64,000 bases of DNA from Adiantum capillus-veneris (lineage: Eukaryota; Streptophyta; Polypodiopsida; Polypodiales; Pteridaceae). The position numbers and the translations under genes are program-made. Below the pieces are notes generated by a model. The model made no database searches. It worked only from the letters and a program-made list of their open reading frames with translations, and had not been told where the DNA came from. The stretch's first letter is position 1. Each line of letters starts with the position of its first letter. Where the stretch lies: contig CM043966.1 in NCBI GenBank assembly GCA_014529385.2, forward strand, positions 90,433,587-90,497,586, read 5' to 3'. Below, piece by piece: positions 22,600 to 32,545 of this stretch.

Positions 22600-24191
22600 A
22601 TGTATGATTTCAAACGGGCATCAATGTACATTGAAATAGTTGAGCAAAAGTTATGGATGATAAAGCTTCAATATGACGCACCATTGAAACTAAATGGGAA
22701 GATTTCAAGAAAGTTATTTGTTCTTGTGCCGAAGAATTATTTGTCATGAAGCATCTCCATGTTATCAACAAAGATAGATCACCCAAAAGGTGGTTTGATA
22801 AAGAATGTCAAGATGCTCAAAAGTCCTTGATAAAGTTTGATAGAACTATGGACAAAGACAACTATCAAAGTCATTTCCATACATAAAATGCATTGATTCA
22901 AAAGAAGAGAAGAAGATGGAAAGTAAAGCAACAACTTTCTCAAGTCCAAGAAAAGGCACGTGCATGTGGAAGATTTTGGAGAAACTTGAGGGACAAGCGG
23001 GTTGAGAATTTTGGTAACTTGAGTCTTATGGATATGTACACACATTGTAGGAAATGATATGAGCAATCAAATGCTACAAAAATACCATTTTATGGTTTAC
23101 TCCCATGTATGCCCTCTTTTTTTACTATTGAGGATATGTGTGGTGGGCTTGAAAAATTGACCACTTGCAGATCTTCAAGGTATCAAGTCGAAGATGATCA
23201 AATGGAGGGGAGATTTTACTCATGAATAGATGTGTGGTATGTTCAACTTTGCACTTCAACATGGTATGCCTTATGATTGGACTACTAATTGGGTTAAACC
23301 TTTGAATAAAGGAGGGGATGTAGAGTATGTAAACAACTACCAGGCGATAATGATTGGGTCTCTTATGGCAAAGTTGTTTGGGTGCATAATGGACATGAAA
23401 TTGAGTGATTGGGCTGAAGAAAAAGACAAGCATGCAAAAGGACAAGCTGGTTTTCGTCCATGCCATAGCACCATTGATCATCTTGTCACTTTTTGTGTTC
23501 TCATGGAGGAAAGCCGGTTGAAAGGCAAGCAATTGTATTGTTGTTTTGTGGACTTTAAGAAAGCTTTTGATATGATTCCATGTAACAGTTTGTGAAGAAG
23601 GATGGAAGAACTCCAAGTACCAATGAGTTTATGCTTGAGTTTCTAGAATCTATGAGAAGGTGGTGTGTCAATTGTGCATGGGGAGAGGATTTTTTTTTAA
23701 AAAATGTAAGCACTATTGGGGTTAAACAAGGATGTCCATTGTCACCAACTCTCTTTGGTTTATGCATTGATCAATTGGAACAAATGGTACTTGAATTTAT
23801 GCAAGAAGAAGGCATTGAAGAGGTCACTATTTTGCAAAGTGGTAATCATGCTTTTGTTGTATGCGTACGATATAGTGCTTCTAGCACACACTTTAGAAGA
23901 TGCACAAAAGCTTATGGTTGTCCTTGAGAACTTTTTCTTGCACAGTGGGATGATTGTGTATGAATCCAAAACAAAGATTGTGCTTGTGAAAACCAACCAT
24001 ATGGAGAAGCCATGCATTGTGTACAACAATGAGACACTTGAAGTTGTTGAGAGCTTTAAGTATGGCCTTGAGGTTCCGTCCAATCACATGTGGCATGAAT
24101 ATGCTATGCATCATTTGGAAGCGAGAAAGAGAGCATATTATGCATTTGAAAACATGTGTAATGCAGGAAACATCACGTGTTGGGTTCTTAA
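22600..24191 (+). pseudogene. LINE reverse transcriptase, broken and truncated
   Basis: Non-LTR RT. Motifs in order: KGGDVEYVNNYQAIMIGSL (about 23310-23370), GQAGFRPCHSTIDHL (about 23440-23485), FVDFKKAFDMIP (about 23545-23580), GVKQGCPLSPTLF (about 23718-23757). The catalytic box at 23860-23871 reads YAYD instead of YADD, so the active-site Asp is lost. Frame changes occur near 23595 and 23840. The frame is cut at 24188-24191 (TTAA), exactly where the second copy continues with its own sequence, so the piggyBac element interrupts it. Compared with the copy at 29.9 kb the 3' 300 codons are missing. Confidence 0.9.
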
Positions 24192-26706
24192 CACTAGGTT
24201 GGTAACCGGTCAGTTTTATGTCCTAGGACAGTTTTATGTCCTTTTAATTGGAGAAGTTCGACAAATTAATTCTAGAAATTCAAGTTAGATAACATAGATT
24301 GACCAATTGGGGTAGGTGAGGACAAACTTGAAAAAAACTTGGAATTTTTTTCAACATTGTTGCATGCCTTCTAATTTGAGTAATTAAGAAACTATCCAAT
24401 CCAAGCATGGAAAATTGCATGCAACAACCACCTTCCAATTGAGTGTCGTGCCTCCCCAAAAGCTCAAATTCATGCATGGGGGCTCCATATCGGGGAGAAT
24501 TGAGTCCCGTAGGATCTTGCCTAGATCCAAGGGCTCCAAATGAAAGCCCCAACTCAAGCAATTGGGGTAGGGCAGCGTGAAGAGAGCCAAAAATCCGAGA
24601 AATAGAGGCCGAGGAACGGGTGCAGGGATCAAATTTTTCTGCGCCCATGGAGCTCAATCGAAGGCACTACTCACCTGCAGAGGTAGGCTGCAACCGTGCT
24701 GGACGCTCCTCTGAGTTTCTCGCGGCCCAAGAAGGTGCGTTGCTACAAGTACCCGCGGCTTGGTTTGGGGCTTCTTGGGCACAACAAGAATTTGGGGATA
24801 ATCATGCTGAGGTGTTCTTCTTTGGGGTGATACACAAGTACCATGCAAAAACTCAAAAATTTGCATGTCAGTTTGAGGGGGATCCAAAGTCCTATGCTGC
24901 AAATTGGAATGGCATCTGCGAGTACCTTGTTCAAAGCTCCCTGAATCTCACTTCTCCTCGGAAAATAAGCAAGGTAAGCCATGCAAGTACCCCTGTTTCT
25001 TCCACATATGAAATTGGTCAATCTAGTCATGCACCTATGGTTGAAATGTGGAGGAAGCTTGCTGAGGATGCATTGAGGGAGGGAAGCCATTCCTACCATC
25101 TTGAAGAGGATACTCCTCTTAGCAGTCCTGATTTTGAAAGCACTCCGGTGGAGGCCACACCGATTGCAAAGCAGCGTGGAAGGCCACCCAAACCACGAAA
25201 CCGGGGTAGACCCAAGGGCTGTAGCATGCTTACAAGTGATGATGCCTCAGAACCATCACCCGAATTTAGCAAATATAGTGGCTGAAATGGTGGCCGACCT
25301 CGTAGACATAAACTACCGCATGCAGGAGGTAGAGCTAGTCCCTCACCTAGCCCATTTGATGTAGTTGATGACGAGGAAAGCAATGATGAGCATGCATCGG
25401 AGGGTGAGGGGGTTGAAGGTGGTGATGATGAGGCCTTGGAGGCAGAAGGGCCGGTACTTGATGACTCTCCCGAAGCGGATAATGACTTTGTTGATGTTAT
25501 TCCTCCGGAATGGCATAGTGGTGATGGCCTTGAGCAAGAGCCCCATGGAACATTTAGGACTCTCGCTCCCTTCAATGGAGTCCATGGACCCGATTTAGAT
25601 CATTTACCTCGTGAGTTTTGTGAATTTCATTTGTTTTTGATGTTGTTTCCACTAGATCTCATTGATCACATTGTAAGTGAAACAAACACGTATGCGGAAA
25701 AAGAGAGGAGAAGGTGTGGGAGCTTGCATGACTCCATGCGTAGGTGGGTTCCTATTGATCGTCACTCTTTTATGCGTTTCATGGGCATAGCATTGGGCAT
25801 GGCACTTCACTACATGCCTTCCAAGAAACACTATTGGAAGGATTATGTGGTAGGCTCACTCTTGTTTCCTAACTTTGGTGAGAAGATGAGCCAAACCACA
25901 TTTCAGCAAATTAAACGGTTCCTCCACTTACGAGACAATGCACAAAGGCCACCTCGTGGATGTAGAGAGCACAAGTTGTGGCAATTAATTGATTTGGAGG
26001 AGAGGCTGAATTACACTTTTCAAAAGAATTGCAATGTAGGCAAGTGTGTCACTGTTGATGAGCGCATAATTCCCTCTAAATGCAAATTGAACCCATGTAG
26101 GGTTTACAATCCAAAGAAGCCTCATAAGTTTGGCATACAGGTATGGAACCTATGTGATTCATCAACGGGGTATAATCATGCATTTCAAATCTATGATAAA
26201 TTGCCATGCCCAGAATTGTCTTTTCATGCAGTTGCAAATTTGGTAAAATCCCTTCCAAGGAAGGGTCATCATGTGTTTTTTGACAAGTTTTTTACCTCCG
26301 TTAAGCTTCTTGAGCACTTGCTTCATGAAGGCCAAGGTGGTATAGGTACTTATGTAGCAAATAGAAAGTACTTCCCACATGCAAAGATGCTACATTTGGG
26401 TAAGCAAGCAGTGTCCTTGCTTGCACATGGATGGACAAGAAAGAAATTTTGTTTGCTTCTAATTGTTATGGAATGCATAAAGGTGAGGTAAAGCGCTTGA
26501 TGAGTGATGGAAAGAGGAGGGAGGTTGTATGTCCTGATGTTGCGGTGCAATACAATGCATGTAAGGCTGGCTGTGACACATTTGATAGTATGGTTCTTGG
26601 GAGTGGTTATAGCTTGCAAAGTACAATGCATGGTTTTAAGTGGTGGCATGCAGGTTTTTGGGGTCTCATGGATTCCGTCTTCACAAATGGCTTCTATGTC
26701 TTCTGA
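24188..26706 (+). mobile_element. piggyBac-type DNA transposon, left end intact, right end missing
   Basis: The left boundary is TTAA (24188-24191) inside LINE coding sequence, followed by CACTAGGTTGG, which resembles the C-C/A-CTAG start of piggyBac termini. Just inside, CAGTTTTATGTCC is repeated at 24209 and 24229. The interior encodes a piggyBac-type transposase. No matching inverted end or second TTAA with resumed LINE sequence was found to the right; the transposase 3' end stops at about 26703 where CACTA-associated DNA begins. The right end therefore appears deleted or displaced. Confidence 0.75.
24620..26706 (+). pseudogene. piggyBac-type transposase (DDE_Tnp_1_7) with AT-hooks
   Basis: One frame from 24620 to about 26430, broken by a single TGA at 25283-25285, then a frameshift near 26430 into the frame ending at 26706. 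The N-terminal 221 codons include FFFGVIHKYHAKTQKFACQF (residues about 66-85), a chromo/Tudor-like strand block seen before other piggyBac transposases, and two AT-hooks (RGRPP 186-190, RGRPK 195-199). After an acidic linker comes the catalytic domain. VTVDER carries the first Asp (residue 208 counting from 25436), VFFDKFFTS the second (283), and MDKKE just after the frameshift the third. The C-terminal PDVAVQYN and KWWHAGFWGLMDSVFTN blocks follow. The enzyme family cuts and pastes at TTAA. The C-terminal Cys-rich finger is absent, so the gene is truncated as well as broken. Confidence 0.9.
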
Positions 26707-27140
26707 AACCATCCGTAGACGATTAGGTAGTCTTTAGGCAATGTCAAGAGCGCGTATGGCAAGCCATAGGTCAAACAGATAGAAGAAAATCCAAATACAC
26801 AAGCCGTAGGTCAAATCCGGTTGCGTTTTTCTACGGAAAAATGCAAACAGACTTCGCAAACGGACTGTCGTAGGTAGCCGTAGGATGTTGAAGAAACTAT
26901 GGAACTAAAAGAGGCAAAGGGATTTTTCCCGCTACATGCATTTCCCTGTACACCTAGGAGTGCACGTATGTATCTACCTATATAGGATTTGACCAATAAA
27001 GACGAGATTTTGACCCGGTGGTCCTGATCTCCGTACACCTCTGGACCGAGGTGTACGGAGATTGGGCAAGACTAGAGAATACGAGGTAGTTTACATTGTG
27101 AGGAGTATATATATTAAAACAACATTCATAATCATTGTAG
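26707..27140. other. 5' flank of the CACTA gene; no gene
   Basis: Contains several CCGTAGG/CATAGGTCAAA motifs (26707-26890) that could be eroded subterminal repeats, a TATATAGG-like element near 26980, and the hairpin listed separately. No CACTA-type left terminus (CACTACAA) was seen. Confidence 0.4.
27027..27062. repeat. Perfect 15-bp inverted repeat (hairpin)
   Basis: Arms ATCTCCGTACACCTC (27027-27041) and GAGGTGTACGGAGAT (27048-27062) are exact complements around a 6-base loop TGGACC. Confidence 0.95.
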
Positions 27141-27334
27141 ATGGCAACGTCATCAACTAACATGGAGGAAAAGATTGCAAGCTCATGTACGCTCTGCAAG
27201 TATCAAATCCTGCGCAAGCGTAAGATATGTAATGAGCATGTGCACAAGTACGGAGAGTTTGCTAAAGAAATCGTACAAAATCTACGATACGACTCTTACG
27301 GAACGGGCATTGATTTTCGTGACATAGAACCTAC

Positions 27335-27419
<85 letters not shown>

Positions 27420-27706
27420 TTATGCGTGAAGGTCCGACCAATATAGAGCCAAGGATGGAAGCAGAAAAGGACTTACAGACAGAAGAAGACGGCATGGAGG
27501 AGATGTTGGATGCCTTCTTCCAGACAAGCGAGGAGAACGCTAACGAAGCAGCACCAGAAGCCGTGCGCCTATCTCCTGAAGACATGTTGAGGAAGTTGGC
27601 ACGTCAACCAATTTTTGAAGGCGCCAAAATATCGATGCTTCGTACTTGTCGATGAAACAATGCAATATCTTATCGATGATGCCTCACTCGTCGAGGCCTA
27701 GGCCTG
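27141..27706 (+). pseudogene. CACTA (En/Spm) transposase N-terminal fragment
   Basis: Starts at ATG 27141. CTLCKYQILRKRKICNEHVHKYGEF (residues about 17-41) resembles the transposase-associated zinc-binding block of TNPD-type proteins (C-x2-C then HL-x-YG). After an inserted AG microsatellite the frame changes to one at 27422, with LARQPIFEGAKISMLRT near 27595-27643. This resembles the PLF-GAK-S-L segment that precedes the catalytic domain in plant En/Spm transposases. The catalytic DDE part is absent. A GTAAGT at 27706 followed by TTTGTGCAG at 27793-27801 looks like an intron. Confidence 0.6.
27338..27415 (+). repeat. (AG)n microsatellite inside the transposase exon
   Basis: About 39 uninterrupted AG dinucleotides following ACATCAGAG. 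In the frame from 27141 it encodes alternating Arg-Glu, and it shifts the reading frame relative to the downstream coding segment. Confidence 0.97.
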
Positions 27707-27800
27707 TAAGTGTTTGTGTGAAGACGTTGATTTAAAATTAAGCTTAAAGTTAATTTAAACAACTGTGTTTTGATGCTTTATTTTACTTTCTTTGTGCAGG

Positions 27801-28720
27801 ACTTTAGTATGGCAGACTAGCTTTCGGATCCCACTTCTATGAGTGCAGATGCATTCATGGGCTTCGTTACACGGATGACGCCTGCTCAGATGGCAGAGGC
27901 TTCTCAATACTGGGTAGCCAGAGGCACGGGTACTACGCCTCCGGGCTTCACACCCGAGGGTCCAACGCCTAGGGGGGGGGAACACCTATGGGTACGACGC
28001 CTGCTTCTCCCATCACGGTCGCTTCGACACCTAGGGGTGGGGCAGAGGCGGGTATGTCCTTATCTCCGCAGCACAGACACACTCGTCGATCTCGGCAATC
28101 GTCAGGTGGAGGTGGTTGCTGTTGTGGAGGAGGGTCCACAGATGCTTCGACCCCTCCTCGCTCACGACCCCCGTCCTACCCAGGCACACCTCTCGACACA
28201 CCTCTTGGCACACCTCGGACACCTTGGGGGGCACACGATCCTAGTGCCTCCAAGCTCTATACTGTACGGCCAGATGGTTCTGTTGACATGGATAGAGTCG
28301 GGACTGAGATGAGACAGCGGATTCGCCAGCTCGCGGAGCTACAGTTTTTGACCAGCATTCTAACGTCTTGGGATCAGCAGGAAAAGGACAAAGTCAATTA
28401 CATAGTGGAGACCATCCTGAGAGAGTACCAGCCTGCTCTGGGTTCTGACGTTGTTCCGAGGAGCTAGATCAAGGGTGTTGCACGGGACACCGTGAAACAT
28501 CGACGAGATGCAGCTCGGAAGGCTTTCAGGATCGGCTCACCAAAGCCTTCGGGCATCCCACACGAGACGTGGCTTCAGATCCGGAAAGATGAGCGGACAA
28601 CAGCCACGCGATTTAGACAGCAGCGTGAGGCTGCGCAGGTACGACAGATGACCAGGGGGACATCTCATCTTGGCAGCGGAGGCTTCGACACCTTTCGCTA
28701 TGAGTTTGTGAGTTTCTAAT
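27801..28720 (+). pseudogene. CACTA accessory protein / Transposase_24-like gene, broken
   Basis: Follows a putative intron ending TTTGTGCAG. The N-terminal part is Pro/Gly/Thr-rich low complexity (about 27900-28240, two frames). The conserved core runs 28250-28720: TSWDQQEKDKVNYIVETIL, then KHRRDAARKAFRIG-PKP-GIP-ETWLQI, then TSHLGSGGFDTFRYEFV. Together these match the plant Transposase_24 (Ptta/En/Spm) pattern with its terminal H-xG-GG-F/Y block. In En/Spm such proteins bind subterminal repeats. TAG at 28466-28468 interrupts the core, and a frame change exists near 27985. GTGAGT at 28708 may be a splice donor. Confidence 0.7.
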
Positions 28721-28814
28721 CCAATCTTAACTATGGCGTTTTTTCAAATGCGATGAATCATGTATTCTTATTACTCTGATTTTTGTATAAACGCAAAATC
28801 TTGCGATGCATCGA

Positions 28815-29067
28815 GCCCCGACACGTCAGGAGGAGTAAGATGGATATCGTAAAGGTATCTATGAAGTATTGAATGATCTTGATGCTTCAGGAGAGCCTGT
28901 AGACTGGGCGGCCTTACAGTCTCGCGATCGCTTGAGGTGAGACGTTAATATGTGTGAGTTGATTTAATTAAGTAAGTATATGTGAATACTAATTTTGTGA
29001 GTTGTCCTATGTGCAGGTTCTGACGCCTAGTCATCAGTGGCCCGGATTTCATATATATGCTTTGTGA
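28815..29067 (+). pseudogene. Probable 3' exons of the CACTA accessory gene
   Basis: 28815-28936 reads APTRQEE, a stop (TAA), then DGYRKGIYEVLNDLDASG and DWAALQSRDRLR, ending at a GTGAGA donor-like site. TATGTGCAG at about 29008-29016 is a good acceptor, and the next frame reads VLTPSHQWPGFHIYAL before TGA at 29065. The gene family ends in this manner, with several short exons. Splice sites are predicted by eye only. Confidence 0.45.
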
Positions 29068-29099
29068 GACACAGACATGCTTCTGTGTCTCCTTTTGTA

Positions 29100-29440
29100 T
29101 AGACATATATCTATGGTTATGATTATTATTCAGACAGTTATTGTTTTCCTTATGGTTATGGTTATTGTCATTGTCATTGTATAGACATGGTTATTTCTCC
29201 TATTCTTGTATAGACATAGTTATGGTTCAGGTTTTGTTTATGGTTATGTTTAACTTTCTGGTTATGCTTATGGTTATTGTTAATTTTGTTTCTGGTTATG
29301 ATCAAAGTGGTTATATTGGTTGGTTATGGTTTTAAGTTATGGTTATGGTTCGTTATGGTTATGCTTTTGAGTTATGGTTATGGTTCGTTAAGGTTATGCT
29401 TTTAAGTTATGGTTATGGTTCGTTATGGTCATTGGCCTTA
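29100..29440. repeat. Degenerate GGTTAT/GGTTATGGTT repeat
   Basis: Numerous copies of GGTTATGGTTATG with interruptions, becoming regular at 29325-29430 as units of about 44 bases (CGTTATGGTTATGCTTTTGA). It lies between the last CACTA exon and the right terminus. Confidence 0.9.
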
Positions 29441-29689
29441 AATCTCATGTGAGATCCTACATGGATAGCATGTAGGAGGCATACACATGATTTATTTTTT
29501 TTTGAAAAGTTTATGTAAAAATGAAGGGAACTCTGCCGAAATTTCTGCGGGAGCATGGTTGATTTTGGTGCTGCTCGCTTTCTTGGGCAGAGGGCAGGAA
29601 GTCTGGATGTGGTGCCTATGTCCATCTTTTCATTGGGCATAGGCCAAGCTACTTGCACTCTGCCCAAGAAATTTTTTTTACTGTTATGG
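29441..29689. other. CACTA internal non-coding DNA
   Basis: No gene recognised; open frames on the two strands overlap and show no family motif. Confidence 0.4.
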
Positions 29690-29870
29690 TCATCGATATA
29701 CGCGTCGCTATACCCGTTTATACCAACGTCGCTATCTGTGTCACTAATAAAGCCTTTCCACGTGTATATCGACGCTCTTTGCGACAGATTCACAGGGACG
29801 CATATATCGACGCGTATAGCGACGTTGAGCGTCGCTATATACGTCGATAACCCCCTTTTTTGTTGTAGTG
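29690..29870 (+). mobile_element. Right subterminal region and terminus of the CACTA element
   Basis: Repeated, partly palindromic GTCGCTATA/TATCGACG motifs (about 29700-29850) are typical CACTA subterminal transposase-binding repeats. The element ends CCCCCTTTTTTGTTGTAGTG at 29870, the inverse of the canonical CACTACAA start. LINE sequence begins immediately at 29871. The 3-base TAT after the end could be the target-site copy. Confidence 0.75.
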
Positions 29871-32110
29871 TATCAAAGTCATTTGCATACATACAAGGCA
29901 TTGATTCAAAAGAAGAGAAGAAGATGCGAAGTAAAGCAACAACTTTTTCAAGTCCAAGAAAAGGCACATGCATGTGGAAGATTTTGGAGGAACTTGAGGG
30001 GTAAGCGGGTTGAAAATTTTGGTAACTTGAGTCTTGTGGATACGTACACACATTGTAGACAATTATATGAGCAAGCAAATGCTGAAAAAAATACCATTTT
30101 ATGATTCACTCCCATGTATGCCCTCTTTTTTTACTATTGGGGTTGTATGCGGTGGGCTTCAAAAGCTGGCTACTCTCGCAAAGCGGGATATCTTCAAGGT
30201 ATCAAGCCGGAGATGATCAAAGGGATGGGCGATTTTTTCCATGAGTTGATGTGTAATATGTTCAATCTTGCACTTCAACTTAGTGTGCCTTATGATTGGA
30301 GTACTGATTGGGTTAAGTCTTTGCATAAAGGAGGGGACGTAAAGAATGTAAACAACTACCGGACCATAATGATTGGGTCTCTTATGGAAAAGTTATTCGG
30401 GTGTATAATGGAGATGAAATTGAGTGATTGGGATGAAGATAATGACAAGCGTGCAAAGGGACAAGCAGGTTTTGGTCGATGCCATAGCACCATTGATCAT
30501 CTTGTCACTCTTCGTGTTCTTAGAAGGAAAGTCGGTTGAAAGGCAAGCGATTGTATTATTGTTTTGTGGACTTTAAAAAAGCCTTTGATATGATTCCACG
30601 TAACAATTTGTGGAGAAGGATGGAAGAACTCCAAGTGCCAAGTGAGTTTATCCTTGCGGTTTCTCGAATCTATGACAAGGTGATTTGTCAATTGCACATG
30701 AGAAGAGAAATTTCAGAAATTTTTGTCAGCACTATTGGGGTTAAACAAGGATGTTCGTTGTCACCATCTCTCTTTGGTCTATGCATCGATCAATTGGAAC
30801 AAATGGTACTTGACTTTATGCAGGAAGAAGACATTGAAGAGGTCACTATTTGCAATGCGGTAATCATGCTTTTGTTGTATGCGGATGATGTAGTGCTTCT
30901 AGCACACACTTTAGAAGATGCACAAAAGCTTATGGTTGTTCTTGAGAACTTTTGCTTGCATAGTGGGCTGATTGTGAATGAATCCAAAACAAAGGTTATG
31001 CTTGTGAAAACCAACCATAAGGAGAAGCCATGCATTGTATACAACAAGGAGACACGTGAAGTTGTTGAGAGCTTTAAGTACCTTGGCCTTGAGGTTCCGT
31101 CCAATCACAAGTGGCATGAATATGCTATGCGTCGTTTGGAAGTAGGAAAGAGAGCATATTATGCATTTGAGAACATGTGTAATGCGGGAAACATCAAGTG
31201 TTGGGTTCTCAAGAAGTATCTTTTTGATACATTGGTGACACCGGTTCTTCTTTATGGAGTTGAAGCGTGGGGTGGGAGCATCTCAAAGTCTACTTGGAAA
31301 GAGTTTGAGAATGTCCAAAAGCGTTTTCTTACAAACTTTCTCCAAGTGAAGACACAAACACCATATATGCTCCTGCTTCTTGAGTCGAGATGTCTTCCAA
31401 TTGAGGTTATGGGCATGGAAAGGGTTGTGGAGTACATGATAAAGATGCGTCAAAACCCCTCACATCGACTTCCTACAATTGCATGGGAAGGAAGCAAAAT
31501 AGTTCAAAAGACGCATAAAAGCAAGATCTTGAGCACAGGATGGATGCAAGACATAAAGAAGTGGCTTGGGAGATGGGATGCATTACACTTGCTACATGAT
31601 GCCTCAATTGACTCCCAAGTGAATGAAGCTTTTCTACAATGCCAATGTATTACGGCTTGGGAGGAATCTGGTGGGTCATGCTTCATACATTACACCACCC
31701 ATATTGTCCCCAACTACAAAACCATGTTCTTTGCTGAAAGAGAAAACCGTACTCACACTTATGTGCTTGAGCCTATCCCCTTGTCGATGAACGCACTATC
31801 GTAGCCATTCGGCTTAGCTTCCATTTCCTTCGATGCAAGACAGGGCATTGGGGCAATGGAGAAGAGTCAAATTGACTATGCACGTTATGCTCACTGCAAG
31901 TTCGAGAGTCTGAGTACCATACACTACTAGAGTGCTCAATTTTTTGTCACATCCGAACTTGCTTCTCTCACATTTTCAACCATAATTTGGACCCACACAC
32001 TTTCCTCTCCCAGCCAAAGTGTGGGCTCTCCATTGCGACTCTCATCACCACAATTTTGGAGCATCGAGAGTCACTCATCAACCATACACATACTACACCA
32101 CATGTAACTT
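29871..32110 (+). pseudogene. LINE reverse transcriptase with C-terminal CCHC, frameshifted
   Basis: Frame segments 29871-30110, 30114-30539, 30536-31804 and 31805-32110 together form one RT. Motifs: KGGDVKNVNNYRTIMIGSL, GQAGFGRCHSTIDHL, FVDFKKAFDMIP, GVKQGCSLSPSLF and an intact catalytic YADD at 30878-30889. Thumb and C-terminal regions follow, ending with CTLCSLQVRESEYHTLLEC (about 31879-31935), a CX2CX9HX4C knuckle typical of LINE C-termini. Frame changes near 30110, 30525 and 31790 and a stop before the knuckle break it. The largest uninterrupted piece is 422 residues (30536-31804). It is better preserved than the copy at 22.6-24.2 kb, whose active site is mutated. Confidence 0.92.
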
Positions 32111-32152
32111 TGGTCCCATAGGTCATATTTGACCTCCGAGGACGATAATAAA

Positions 32153-32178
32153 ATCTATCTATCTATCTATCTATCTCT
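32153..32178 (+). repeat. LINE 3' tail, (ATCT)n
   Basis: GATAATAAA followed by six ATCT/CTAT units and then CTCTCGCTC. A tetranucleotide tail in place of poly-A is seen in some LINE clades. Confidence 0.85.
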
Positions 32179-32186
32179 CGCTCTAC

Positions 32187-32545
32187 GCACACAAAGAGCG
32201 CTGAAATTTTCTCTCCCACTCGCTCGCTCGGATGGTTGAGAGCGGGTGTGTGTGAGTGGTTGAGGAGTCGAGGTTCGAGGATTATGGTGAGATCAATTGC
32301 TTGCACACACTAAGTGTGTAGTCAAATTTTTTTCTAAAAATTTGACTTTACTGTCAAAATGGCAGACTCTGCATACTGTCAACTGACGACAGGGTGTGTT
32401 TCTCCTTGCTCAGGTTTGCTTCCTTGTTGCCCTCTGTATGCTCCTCACTGTATCACCAATTCTCCTGACTCTCCATTGCAGTGCTATCCGAAATTCCCAA
32501 AAGCTTCAATTCCCTCGCATATGGTTCTCCTACTCCCGGTTATGA
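32187..32545. repeat. Direct repeat, copy 1 (partner 33098-33450)
   Basis: Shares CTACGCACACAAAGAGC, CGCTCGGATGGTTGAGAGCG, ACACACTAAGTGTGTAGT, GGTTTGCTTCCTTGTTGCCC and ATATGGTTC-CCTACTCCCGG with 33098-33450. The copies are 911 bases apart. They may be LTR or leader pieces of the minus-strand LTR at 33.96 kb, or a local duplication. Confidence 0.9.

Larger units (their letters stand above)
29871..32180 (+). mobile_element. LINE copy 2, 5'-truncated, 3' end intact
   Basis: Same family as the LINE at 20.7-24.2 kb. Its first base corresponds to position 22863 of that copy. It carries the RT, the C-terminal domain, the 3' UTR and an ATCT tail. The 5' truncation coincides exactly with a CACTA end, so the truncation may be apparent (insertion) rather than original. 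Confidence 0.9.

Noticed and set aside
23125-23616. 163-codon minus-strand frame
   Set aside because: Antisense shadow of the LINE reverse transcriptase.
25093-25575. 160-codon minus-strand frame
   Set aside because: Antisense shadow of the piggyBac acidic linker region.
29413-30078. 221-codon minus-strand frame
   Set aside because: It is the antisense of the CACTA terminus and LINE start, both assigned on the plus strand by motifs.
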